A stretch of DNA of 10,991 nucleotides from Pseudonocardiales bacterium (GCA_025465385.1 JAODNG010000500.1:1-10991), one strand, 5' to 3'. Shown: positions 1-7,122, numbered from the stretch's first letter. Program-made: numbers and translations. Notes: a model not told the origin generated them from the sequence alone.

Positions 1-126
1 GACCCGTCCGTCGCTGCCGGTGGTCGCGGTGGCCAGGACGCCGGAAGGGCCCTCCAGGCGGACCGGCACGCCTGCTGCCGGGCGTCCGAGTGCGGCATCC
101 AGGACGTGCGTACTGATCCCCGTCAC
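1..126 (-). CDS. uraH: 5-hydroxyisourate hydrolase (transthyretin-like), N-terminal 42 codons, cut by the window edge
   Basis: Reading the minus strand from a GTG at 126-124 gives 42 open codons that begin VTGISTHVLDAALGRPAAG. The S-T-H-V-L-D stretch is the conserved N-terminal signature of 5-hydroxyisourate hydrolase, whose His takes part in catalysis, and the following G-R-P-A-x-G-V-P-V is also typical. The enzyme hydrolyses 5-hydroxyisourate, the product of uricase, to OHCU. The GTG overlaps the TGA of the upstream uraD by 4 bp (GTGA), a sign of translational coupling. The family is usually about 105-120 residues, so roughly two thirds of the gene lies beyond base 1. Identity rests on the N-terminal signature plus context; the C-terminal Y-R-G-S tail cannot be checked here. 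Confidence 0.9.
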   Translation of the reverse strand, partial: MTGISTHVLDAALGRPAAGVPVRLEGPSGVLATATTGSDGRV

Positions 127-605
127 GCGCCCACCAGCCGCGCCAGCCGGATCCGGTTGATCTTGGAGAGCTCGTCGCGCAGCACGGCACGCTCGGTCGC
201 TGCATCGTTGCCCAGCCGCTCGTGCAGGACGCTGAGCAGCTCCTGGCCCGAGCGCCCGTCCGCGCAGACCAGGTAGACGTGGCCGAAGCGGGCCTCGTAG
301 TTTCGGTTTGCCCGCACCAGTGCGGTGCGCACCTCGGCATCCGCAGTCGCCACACCGGCCTGCTCGCGTCTCGAGGACGCCTGCCCGGGATGCTCTCCGA
401 TTCGAGGGTGCCCGGCCAGGGCGGCGTCGAGCTCGTCCTCGCCGAGCTGGGCCAGGACGAGATCGGCGCACCGGATCAGCTCGCCGACCGTGGCGAAGGG
501 TCGGCCGCTCGCCAACCGCTGCGCCCAACTCGGCGACGAGCAGCAGGAGGCCAGCTCGGCAACGGCGCTGCGGCTGGGCAGCGCGTTGAACGTCTCGAGA
601 TCCAT
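123..605 (-). CDS. uraD: OHCU decarboxylase (2-oxo-4-hydroxy-4-carboxy-5-ureidoimidazoline decarboxylase)
   Basis: The 160-residue protein catalyses the last uricolysis step, stereospecific decarboxylation of OHCU to S-allantoin, in the cytoplasm. Length and motifs fit the stand-alone family: catalytic His66 in HPRIGE (66-71), Glu81-Gln82 in the SRREQAG segment, FGHVYLV (107-113) followed by CADGRS, and a C-terminal K-I-x-x-x-R-L segment with Arg153. The catalytic His, Glu and Arg positions known from the family therefore all appear intact, unlike the decarboxylase-like domain fused to the permease upstream. The ATG follows the permease TAA by 9 bp and lies in the same frame. A GAGGA sequence abuts the ATG too closely to be an ideal ribosome site, so reinitiation after the upstream stop is likely. 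The gene overlaps uraH by 4 bp. The order permease-uraD-uraH indicates one leftward operon. Confidence 0.95.
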   Translation of the reverse strand: MDLETFNALPSRSAVAELASCCSSPSWAQRLASGRPFATVGELIRCADLVLAQLGEDELDAALAGHPRIGEHPGQASSRREQAGVATADAEVRTALVRANRNYEARFGHVYLVCADGRSGQELLSVLHERLGNDAATERAVLRDELSKINRIRLARLVGA

Positions 606-614
606 TCCTCGGTC

Positions 615-2543
615 TTACCGGTTCAGCTGCTCGAAACGAGCTACCCGGGCCGACGCGATCGGGTTGGCGTCAGCGACCAGGTCGTCGAACCGGTAGTTGG
701 CAATCTTGGCGATCTCGATCAGTGCGGTGGCGCGCTCGACGGAGGGCGCATTCGCCAACCGGTTCCAGCCGTTCGCTAGTACCCGCTCGTAGCGAGCCGC
801 GACGTCGCGGGCGCTGACGATCAGCGGGAACCCGAAGCGGTGGCGATAGGTCGCCGCCAGTTCGCGGACCTCGGCGTAAGTCTCCTCGTCCAGGGCGCCC
901 AACCCGGCTGCGGTGTGGTCCCCGGTGTAGGCCCCGTCGTCCTCGGTGCCCAGGTCGGCGAAGGAGTTCAGCAGCGTGTCCTGCTCGGCGTCGCTACCGC
1001 TGAGCAGGGCGTCGTGAAAGGCGGACCGCAGCGCAACGGTGTCGGTAAACGGGCGTTGCGCATATGCCCGTTCGATCACCCAGGGCGAGCCTTCCACGAG
1101 TCGGCCGAACGTCTCGGCGAACCGCTCCAGGGTCATGCCGTTGACCTGGTTCAGGGTGACGAGGTGGTCGCCCGGCCGGCCCGCGACTGCCGCGCCTCCA
1201 CCGATGTGCTTGAAGATCGCATTGAGCAGGATCGCGGCCAGTGCGCCGAGGGTGATGCCACTGCCGAAGATGATTTTGTTCCAGTCCGGGAAGGCGTCGG
1301 CGATGAATGGCTGGGCGGTGACCATCATGCCCAGACCGACGCTGGTGCCGACGATGATGATGTTGCGGTGGTCGTTGAAGTCAACCTTGCCCAGCGTCTG
1401 GATACCGACCACTGCCACGGCTGCGAACATGGCCAGCGCCGCACCGCCGAGCACCGGGTGCGGGATGCCGGCGACGATCGCCGCCGCCTTGGGCAGCGAG
1501 CCCAGGATGATCATAATAACGCCGGCCGTCGCCACCACCCAGCGGCTTTTCACCTGGGTGAGCCGCACGAGACCGACATTCTCGGCGAAACAGGTGTAGG
1601 GGAAGGAGTTGAGGATGCCACCGATCGTCGTGGCGAGCCCGTCCGCGCGGAGGGCCGCCGCGATGTCTTGACGCTTGATCCGTTTCCCCACGATCTCCCC
1701 GGTGGCGTAGACATCTCCGGTGGTTTCGACTGCGGTGATGAGCATGACCACGACCATCGAGATGATCGCGGTGCCGCTGAATGTGGGGACGCCGAAGTAA
1801 AACGGCGCGGTGTAACCGACCCAGCCGGCGCCGCCGACGTCGTCGAAGTGCGCGCTGCCCAGCGCCCAGGCCACCAGCGTACCGATCACCAGCCCCGCGA
1901 GCACCGCGATCGTGCTGAGGAACCCGCGGAAGACCCGCTGGATCGCCACGATCAGCAGCAGCGTCCCCATGGCGTAGGCGACGTCCGCAAGCAGCACCGG
2001 GTTCTGCAGGGCCAGCGTGGTCTTGCCGTTGACGATGTCGTTGGCGGCCACCGGTAGCAGCGCGATGCCGATGATCAGGATCACCGACCCGGTGACCACC
2101 GGCGGAAAGAACCGCAGGAGCTTGGCGAAAAATGGCGCCATGAAGAAGGTGAACAGTCCCGCGACGATGACCGAGCCGTAGATCGCGAGTAGCCCGTTGG
2201 TACCGCCGCCTGCCGCGAGCCCGATCGCGATCATCGGACTCACCGCGGTGAAGGTCACGCCCTGGAGCAGCGGCAGCCGCACGCCGATCTTCCAGAAGCC
2301 GACCGACTGGATGAGCGAAGCAATGCCGCAGGTGAACAGATCTGCGTTGATCAGATGGACCAGCTGGGTGGTGGTGAGGTGCAGCGCACTGGCGAGAAGG
2401 ATCGGGACGAGCACCGCTCCGGCGTAAAAGGCCAACACGTGCTGCAGCCCGTAGGCGGCGAGCTTGGGGACGGCGAGCATCTCGTCGACCGGGTGCACGC
2501 GCTTGTTGGTCGGCGCCGGCGCGAGAGCCTGATCGGTGCTCAA
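615..2543 (-). CDS. NCS2-family urate permease fused to a C-terminal OHCU-decarboxylase-like domain
   Basis: The protein has 642 residues. Residues about 25-450 are a multi-spanning NCS2 nucleobase:cation symporter. Visible landmarks are LQHVLAFYAG (33-42), Gln94 in LLQGVTF, the TM8 segment AVETTGDVYA with Glu273 and Asp277, and the family motif ENVGLVRLT (321-329), all fitting the urate/xanthine branch. Residues about 465-642 are a second OHCU-decarboxylase fold, recognisable by RFGFPLIV (569-576), RLAN and a final K-I-x-x-x-R with Arg618. The catalytic His position is Phe528 (NSFADLG where the active enzyme next door has GHPRIG), so decarboxylase activity is doubtful. The start is a TTG at 2543-2541, preceded by GGAGGT with 6-nt spacing. 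The frame stays open upstream to 3170, but that part runs antisense through uricase and is not coding. Likely role: urate uptake, possibly scaffolding the pathway at the membrane. Confidence 0.92.
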   Translation of the reverse strand: MSTDQALAPAPTNKRVHPVDEMLAVPKLAAYGLQHVLAFYAGAVLVPILLASALHLTTTQLVHLINADLFTCGIASLIQSVGFWKIGVRLPLLQGVTFTAVSPMIAIGLAAGGGTNGLLAIYGSVIVAGLFTFFMAPFFAKLLRFFPPVVTGSVILIIGIALLPVAANDIVNGKTTLALQNPVLLADVAYAMGTLLLIVAIQRVFRGFLSTIAVLAGLVIGTLVAWALGSAHFDDVGGAGWVGYTAPFYFGVPTFSGTAIISMVVVMLITAVETTGDVYATGEIVGKRIKRQDIAAALRADGLATTIGGILNSFPYTCFAENVGLVRLTQVKSRWVVATAGVIMIILGSLPKAAAIVAGIPHPVLGGAALAMFAAVAVVGIQTLGKVDFNDHRNIIIVGTSVGLGMMVTAQPFIADAFPDWNKIIFGSGITLGALAAILLNAIFKHIGGGAAVAGRPGDHLVTLNQVNGMTLERFAETFGRLVEGSPWVIERAYAQRPFTDTVALRSAFHDALLSGSDAEQDTLLNSFADLGTEDDGAYTGDHTAAGLGALDEETYAEVRELAATYRHRFGFPLIVSARDVAARYERVLANGWNRLANAPSVERATALIEIAKIANYRFDDLVADANPIASARVARFEQLNR

Positions 2544-2549
2544 CGGGCT

Positions 2550-2555
2550 ACCTCC
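2550..2555 (-). promoter_or_regulatory. Shine-Dalgarno deciding the TTG start of the permease fusion
   Basis: The minus strand reads GGAGGT, then 6 nt, then TTG. No ATG or GTG in this frame has a comparable site nearby. The next Met (residue 22, in VDEMLAV) would remove the hydrophilic N-terminal tail common in this family. Confidence 0.75.
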
Positions 2556-2592
2556 AAGATGGGGCCACGCCGCAGGAACTGCTGAGGACTCT

Positions 2593-2613
2593 GATAGCAC
2601 CAAACGCGCTATC
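2593..2613. promoter_or_regulatory. Operator-like palindrome upstream of the permease operon
   Basis: GATAGC and GCTATC form a perfect 6-bp inverted repeat around a 9-nt spacer, about two helical turns end to end. It lies 50 bp upstream of the permease TTG and 200 bp upstream of uricase. Symmetry and position suggest a dimeric regulator site for one or both divergent transcripts. No regulator gene is present in the window, so the cognate protein is unknown. Confidence 0.4.
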
Positions 2614-2702
2614 CCGATGGCAATGAGTTCACGCAAACGTAACGACAAGCCCAAACCGGCAATTTCGTACCACACCTCACCACGCGAAACCCGTTGCTCA
2701 TA

Positions 2703-2786
2703 CGCTCTGGATACGCCGAGTTCGACAGGAGGGCTGTGGGCCGGAGCTCGAACAGCTCCCATGTCGAACTCGGCGCATCCAGAGCG
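2703..2786. repeat. Long inverted repeat (25-bp arms, one mismatch) in the uricase upstream region
   Basis: The left arm is 2703-2727 and the right arm 2762-2786. They are reverse complements except at A2713 opposite C2776. The 34-nt centre holds a second, smaller inverted repeat, GGAGCT (2743-2748) with AGCTCC (2754-2759) around a 5-nt loop. The whole could fold into a large branched hairpin in RNA or a cruciform in DNA. It ends 27 bp before the uricase ATG. It has no T-tract and sits upstream of both divergent genes, so it is not an ordinary terminator. It may be a 5'-UTR control element, a regulator-binding region or a small palindromic mobile repeat. Confidence 0.85.
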
Positions 2787-2813
2787 GTACAGGCTCTCAG
2801 GACGGCGGCGGTG

Positions 2814-3710
2814 ATGGGCATCTCGCTGGGCTACAACCAGTACGGCAAGGCAGAGATCCGGCTGGTTCACATCGACCGGTCCACTCCCGTACACCAGATC
2901 AAGGACGTGAACGTCACCAGTCAGCTGACCGGTGACTTCGCGGCAACCCACCTCACCGGCGACAACAGCGCGGTCATCGCCACCGACACGCAGAAGAACA
3001 CCGTCTACGCACTCGCCAGACTCGGTGGCGTCGGCGCGATCGAGGAGTTTGCGCTGCGCATGGCGCGCAACTTCGTCGACAAGTATCCGCAGGTCACAGG
3101 CTCGCGTCAGGAGGTAGAAGAATATTCCTGGAACCGGATTAACACCGCCGAGGACGGCCCGCATGACCACGCGTTCACCCGCGGCTCCAACGAGGTACGA
3201 ACCACGGTCGTCACCAAGCAGGGCGCGAACGAATGGGTAATCTCGGGGCTACGAGAGCTGACCGTGCTCAAGACCACCGGCAGCGAGTTCCACGGGTTCC
3301 CCGAGGTCGAGTACACCTCGCTGGTCGAGACGACCGACCGGATTCTGGCCACCGCCGTGACCGCGCGGTGGCGCTACATCGGCGTCGAGCACGACTGGAA
3401 CGAGACCTTCGCGGGCGTCCGCCAGCTGATGCTCGACCGCTTCGCGTCGACCCACAGCCTCTCGCTGCAGCAGACGATGTACGCGATGGGCGAAGGCGTG
3501 CTGTCCGCTTACCCCGAGATCGCCGAGATCCGGTTCTCGATGCCCAACAAGCACCACTTCCTCGTCGACCTTTCGAAGTGGGGCCTCGATAACCCTCATG
3601 AGGTCTGGTATGCCGCCGACCGGCCTTACGGACTCATCGATGCCTCGATCGTGCGCGACGACGCACCACCGGCGGACGGCCTGTGGGAGGGGATCAAGGG
3701 CTTCGTGTGA
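2814..3710 (+). CDS. uox: Urate oxidase (uricase)
   Basis: This 298-residue, cofactor-free oxidase converts urate, O2 and water to 5-hydroxyisourate and H2O2, the first uricolysis step. Both tunnel-fold halves are present. Visible active-site positions are Lys12 in NQYGKAE, Thr57-Asp58 in ATDTQKNTVYA, Phe159 in GSEFHGF, Arg185 in TARWRY, Gln220 in SLQQTMY, and Asn245 and His247 in MPNKHHF, matching the known catalytic and substrate-binding set. The length is normal for the family. The ATG at 2814 gives the usual MGI.LG.NQYGKAE beginning. The adjacent in-frame GTG at 2811 is possible, since AGGA at 2799-2802 is spaced better for it. The frame is open back to 2694, but that extension is only the inverted repeat. 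The gene is divergent from the permease-uraD-uraH operon, which supplies the following steps. Confidence 0.97.
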   Translation: MGISLGYNQYGKAEIRLVHIDRSTPVHQIKDVNVTSQLTGDFAATHLTGDNSAVIATDTQKNTVYALARLGGVGAIEEFALRMARNFVDKYPQVTGSRQEVEEYSWNRINTAEDGPHDHAFTRGSNEVRTTVVTKQGANEWVISGLRELTVLKTTGSEFHGFPEVEYTSLVETTDRILATAVTARWRYIGVEHDWNETFAGVRQLMLDRFASTHSLSLQQTMYAMGEGVLSAYPEIAEIRFSMPNKHHFLVDLSKWGLDNPHEVWYAADRPYGLIDASIVRDDAPPADGLWEGIKGFV

Positions 3711-3851
3711 GTCGCCCGCACGGTTGTGGTGAAGACCGGGACGTTCAGGTCGACGATGTGCGGTCAGTGGAGCCGGTACTGCACCAGGCGCATCCCGTTG
3801 CCGCCATGATGCCGGTCACCCGCCAGCGGATCGGCGAGCGGAGCAGTGTGG

Positions 3852-4084
3852 TCAGTCGCTGATTGTGTGCACGCGCTTGATAACCGGGCGAACGTGTCGG
3901 CGTAAGGGCCATGGACCGTGTAGTAGGTGAAGCCGTAGCGCTCGCGGTTCCGTAGGATCTGTTCGGCGATCTGGTCAATCGTGCCGATGAGGACAAACGG
4001 CGTCGCCAAGATCTCGTCGGCGGACATCAGGTTGCCGAATCGCCGTGCCCAGACTGGTGGGCCGGTGTCTGGTTCAACTCGAGA
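3852..4084 (-). pseudogene. C-terminal remnant of a luciferase-like (LLM, probably F420-dependent) oxidoreductase
   Basis: Downstream of an in-frame stop at 4087-4085, the minus strand encodes about 65 residues resembling the end of LLM-class oxidoreductases of actinobacteria: a segment ending ARRFGN, then LATPFVLIGTIDQIAEQI, then NRERYGFTYYTVHGPYADTFA. The frame then goes wrong. Restoring one G in the run at 3886-3888 gives APVIKRV and a TGA at 3854-3852, which is where such proteins normally end. Full-length members are about 290 residues, so roughly 220 N-terminal residues are missing and nothing upstream resembles them. The first Met in frame is at 4027, but a 5'-deleted, frameshifted relic is more likely than a small gene. 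Family assignment is by motif recall and has not been searched. Confidence 0.65.
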
Positions 4085-4406
4085 TCAGCTCGCACCGCGA
4101 CCCCGGCTTCCAATCACTCAAGAGCCGGCAACAGATGCGTCTCGCCACGGTCTAACTGCATATCAAAGACTGCGGGCAGTGCGGCAGTACTCGCATACGT
4201 CCCAGCAAAGGGTAATGAGATCGATAAAAAGCGGCACTCGAACAGGGAAACGGCCGCGTCATAGGTCGCAGCGCTCACGCATGGCGCAGTCAATGCCTCG
4301 CGAGTCACCTCGACGACGATCCCCAATGGCGCCTCCATCAGGGCCCGCCTTCCTCGGGGGTTAGTTTCTGGACGGTCCGATTGGCGTCGTCCGGAGGCAG
4401 GCCGGC
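4085..4406. other. Gene-poor stretch with no convincing gene
   Basis: This stretch separates the LLM remnant from the FUSC gene and is visibly less GC-rich around 4150-4260 than its surroundings. The best reading frame is on the minus strand from an ATG at 4338 to 4114 (74 residues). A GAGGAAGG lies 9 nt before that ATG, but its third positions are not GC-biased, it uses three TTA codons, and it resembles no family I know. It is probably decayed or non-coding DNA. No tRNA-like structure or strong terminator was seen. Confidence 0.5.
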
Positions 4407-4427
4407 ATGGAAGAGTGCCAGATGTGA
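4407..4427 (+). CDS. Possible 6-codon leader ORF (MEECQM) overlapping the FUSC start
   Basis: An ATG at 4407 lies 9 nt after GGAGG (4393-4397), the best ribosome site in this region. It reads only MEECQM before a TGA at 4425-4427. That stop overlaps the GTG at 4424 proposed as the FUSC start, so ribosomes ending the leader could reinitiate on the long gene. It may equally be chance; the peptide has no recognisable attenuation signature. Confidence 0.3.
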   Translation: MEECQM

Positions 4428-6613
4428 CAGCACCGCTTGCGTGGCTGCGCCGCCGTGATCCCGGGCTGGTGGCGGTGCGGCGTGCGGCGCGGGTCACGAT
4501 CGTCGCGTGCGTCGGCTTCTATGCCTGCCGGTACGTGCTGAACAACCCTGGCATGGCCGCGTACGCGCTATTCGGCGCGGTGGCGCTCGGCGCGCTGTCG
4601 CAGATCCCGGGCGAGCCGGCCCAGCGCGCCCGCACGCTGGTCGCGGTACTCCCGGTCGGCTGGGTGCTCATCACGCTCGGCACGCTGCTCTCGGTCAATA
4701 CGGTGGTGGCGGCTGGCGGGATGTTCGTGCTCGGCTTCCTTGTCAGCTTCGTCGGTGTGGGCGGTCCGCGACTCGTCGGCCTCGCTGCCGGGATGCATCT
4801 CCTGTACATCTTGGCGTGCTTCCCGCCGTACGATCCCGGGTCGCTTGGCTGGCGGCTGGCCGGGTTGACGCTGGCGGTGCTGCTGCTCGCCGGGGCAGAA
4901 CTGGTGCTCTGGCCGGAGCCGACTCCCGTGTCCTACACCACGAAGTTGGCCATCGCCGTGTCCGCGCTTGCCGGCTGCTTAGTCGCGGTGGCGGACGGTT
5001 GGTCGGGGCGTTCGGGCAGCCGCGACCGGCTCACCGCGCTGCTGCCGGACGCGGCCGACGCCGCGGATGAGTTGCGGCCGTCGCGGTTGCCGCCGATGCA
5101 GCGCCCCGCGTCCGCCGGGCGGCGTGACCGAGCGCTCACCGCCGCGGCCGGCACCGCCCGGCTGCTACTCGGCCGCACGGTCGACCTGTCCCTCACCGAC
5201 GACCACGACGCCGTGACCCTGCCCGCGGCCGCCGCGCTGCTGCGGGAGGTTGCGTCATGCGCCGAGGCCGCCGCGGCCTGGTTGCGCAGCGAGGGCGCGG
5301 TGCCGGACACCGACCGTATCGTCGCCGCTCTGGAGGAGTTCCGTGCCGGCCGGGCGGCCACCTCGCCCGACGGCATCCCGCCCGACCGGCTGCGCCTGGG
5401 CTCGCTTGCGCTGAGCCTCGGCGAGTGGACCAAGTCGATGGTCGCCGCGATCCGGATCGCGGCGGGTGCGACCGTCGCGCCGGACACCACGCCGGCCTCG
5501 GCCCAGCCAGGCCCGTTCTGGTACGCCTACCGCCGCACCCCGTGGCTGTGGTGGCACCGCCTGCGAGAGCACCTGACTCCGCGCTCGGTGTACTTCCAGG
5601 GCGCGCTGCGGCTGGCCACCGCGCTGGCAGTGGGTCGGCTGCTCGCCGGCGTGCTGGACCTGTCGCACGGCTTCTGGGTGCTGCTCACGATCCTCACCGT
5701 GCTACGCACGTCCGCCGCCGAGACCCGCTCAGCGTTGCGCCCGGCCATCGTCGGCACGCTGCTCGGCTCTGTGGTGGCAGCGGGCCTGCTTGTCATCGGG
5801 ATCCACCCCGGGGTCTACGCGGTGGTCCTGCCGATCGTGATGTTGGTTGGCTTCGCGGCCGGTCCGCTGCTGGGTGTGGGCTGGGGGCAGGGTCTATTCA
5901 CGCTGGTCATCGCGCTGGTCTTCGCGCAGATCTCGCCAGTGGACTGGCGGCTCGCCGAAGCGCGGGTGTTGGACGTCCTGCTCGGGGCCACGATCGGCGT
6001 GCTGATAGGGCTGTTCGCCTGGCCGCGCGGCGGGTCTGGCGAGCTGCACCGGGCAAGCGCGAACTTCCTCGCGGCGGCCGCGCGGGTGGTCCGCGAGACA
6101 GTGGCCGTGGTCGCGCAAGGCGCCCGTCCTGCCGATGCGCTGCCGCAGGCCCGCGTAGCCGGCCAGCTCGCCGAGGCGTCGTACGCGCTGTACCAGAGCG
6201 AGCGCCACCCGCCGGCGAGTGTCGACTGGCAATCAACGCTCGTCGCGGGCCACCACGCTGTGCGCGGGGCGGAGGCGCTGCTCCGCTCCTGCCCCACCGG
6301 CGGGCTTCTACCGTGCGTCGCGCCGCTGACCGCATCAGCTGCCGACGTCGCCAACCGCTACGAACGCGTGGCCGACGGGCTCCGGCGCCGGGACCGAGCC
6401 GCCGTGACCGGCCGGCCGCCAGACCCGTCACCCGCCCAATGGCCCACCAACCTCGGTCAGAACCTGTACGACCTCGCCGACCTGCGCGTCTGGCTTGACG
6501 GCTTGCGTGACGATCTCGGTCGGATCGCCGACACGTCAGAGCCCGCGCCGTCCGGTGCCCCCGCCGAGTTGGGTATCCGGGTGGCCCGCCTCGCCGACGG
6601 TGCGACGAGCTGA
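4424..6613 (+). CDS. FUSC-family inner-membrane protein (aromatic-acid/fusaric-acid exporter-like)
   Basis: The protein has about 729 residues and duplicated membrane halves. The first hydrophobic block, about residues 20-190, starts at RRAARVTIVACVGFYACRY. A soluble Ala/Arg-rich middle of about 200 residues follows. The second block, about 385-535, contains GFWVLLTILTVLRTSAAET, then R-x-A-I-V-G-T-L-L-G-S, characteristic of FUSC/YccS/AaeB-type proteins. A soluble C-terminal region follows. The family is linked to efflux of aromatic acids or other toxic organic compounds; the substrate here is unknown. The start is uncertain. GTG at 4424 has GGAAGAG 8 nt upstream; an in-frame GTG at 4415 would add three residues but has poor spacing. 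The gene stands alone between two decayed genes, so it is probably its own transcription unit and not part of either nitrogen cluster. Confidence 0.85.
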   Translation: MTAPLAWLRRRDPGLVAVRRAARVTIVACVGFYACRYVLNNPGMAAYALFGAVALGALSQIPGEPAQRARTLVAVLPVGWVLITLGTLLSVNTVVAAGGMFVLGFLVSFVGVGGPRLVGLAAGMHLLYILACFPPYDPGSLGWRLAGLTLAVLLLAGAELVLWPEPTPVSYTTKLAIAVSALAGCLVAVADGWSGRSGSRDRLTALLPDAADAADELRPSRLPPMQRPASAGRRDRALTAAAGTARLLLGRTVDLSLTDDHDAVTLPAAAALLREVASCAEAAAAWLRSEGAVPDTDRIVAALEEFRAGRAATSPDGIPPDRLRLGSLALSLGEWTKSMVAAIRIAAGATVAPDTTPASAQPGPFWYAYRRTPWLWWHRLREHLTPRSVYFQGALRLATALAVGRLLAGVLDLSHGFWVLLTILTVLRTSAAETRSALRPAIVGTLLGSVVAAGLLVIGIHPGVYAVVLPIVMLVGFAAGPLLGVGWGQGLFTLVIALVFAQISPVDWRLAEARVLDVLLGATIGVLIGLFAWPRGGSGELHRASANFLAAAARVVRETVAVVAQGARPADALPQARVAGQLAEASYALYQSERHPPASVDWQSTLVAGHHAVRGAEALLRSCPTGGLLPCVAPLTASAADVANRYERVADGLRRRDRAAVTGRPPDPSPAQWPTNLGQNLYDLADLRVWLDGLRDDLGRIADTSEPAPSGAPAELGIRVARLADGATS

Positions 6614-6625
6614 ATCGATGAGCGC

Positions 6626-6965
6626 ATGTTGGCCTCAGCACGCACGTCCCGCAGCGGGGCGGTGTTCGTGCCGCTTCCGCAACCCTCGGCCGGACGCCAC
6701 TGACCCCGTGACCGGCGAACGCTACACCGACGTAATCGTGTTGTGGGTCGCGTCGGAGTCCGACAAGCAGGCCTTGGTCGAAGATCCGGGATCACCGTTC
6801 TTCACGACCGGTCACTTCAACGGTCACCGGTCGGTACTGCTGCGGGCAAGTCGCATCGGCGAGCTCACCCGGCAGGAGTTGGCTGAGGTAGTTCAGGATG
6901 CGTGGCTCTCTCAGGCGTCGGACCGCAGGAGAAAGACCTGGCTCGCTGAGCACGCCGTCCAGTGA
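6626..6965 (+). pseudogene. Truncated, frameshifted MmcQ/YjbR-family protein gene
   Basis: From about 6687 to the TGA at 6963-6965 one frame encodes a good C-terminal part of an MmcQ/YjbR-like protein: DPVTGERYTDVIVLWVA, then DPGSPFFTTGHFNGH, VLLRASRIGELTRQELAEVV, DAWL and a KTWLAEH tail. The preceding residues fit better in the neighbouring frame, which reads RSGAVFVPL from an ATG at 6626 before a stop, so a frameshift near 6672-6690 is likely. About 40 N-terminal residues of the usual 115-125-residue domain are also missing. Intact alternatives starting at ATG 6618 or GTG 6708 exist, but the first gives an un-family-like Cys/Arg-rich start and the second only 85 residues. It begins just after the FUSC stop. 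The family's molecular role is poorly defined. Confidence 0.65.
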
Positions 6966-7068
6966 CAGCCTGATTCCGAGGCGCCTGCCAATCCCAGCTC
7001 AGCTGAGGCCGCACTAGCCCGTGGGGGTCTAACCGCGGCGTGTACGGATCGTGCCCGACTGATCTGTG

Positions 7069-7084
7069 TAAACGATGCCGTTAC
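7069..7084 (+). promoter_or_regulatory. Candidate GlnR-like nitrogen-regulator box
   Basis: The sequence TAAAC, 6 nt, GTTAC resembles the actinobacterial GlnR half-site pattern GTnAC-n6-GaAAC/GTnAC, keeping the AC-n6-G core. It can also be read as a near inverted repeat GTAAACG/CGTTAC. It lies 144 bp upstream of the flavoprotein ATG. The match is imperfect and was found by eye, so this is only a candidate; the position ahead of nitrogen-starvation-type genes makes it worth listing. Confidence 0.25.
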
Positions 7085-7122
7085 AAACGTCGACCTGTTC
7101 GCAACATGCAGATTTCGGTATG

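Noticed and set aside
2694..2813. 40-residue N-terminal extension of uricase
   Set aside because: It is a translation of the inverted repeat; uricases begin at the MGI.LG.NQYGKAE sequence, which starts at 2814.
2544..3170. Minus-strand reading frame extending the permease by about 209 residues upstream
   Set aside because: It runs antisense through the inverted repeat and the uricase 5' part, shows no permease-like sequence, and the TTG at 2543 has a near-ideal Shine-Dalgarno.
3711..3851. Terminator for uricase
   Set aside because: Only short, imperfect dyads and no T-run; nothing here can be supported.
4114..4338. Possible 74-residue minus-strand protein
   Set aside because: No recognised family, three TTA codons and no GC bias at third positions. 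Kept only as a note in the gene-poor stretch.
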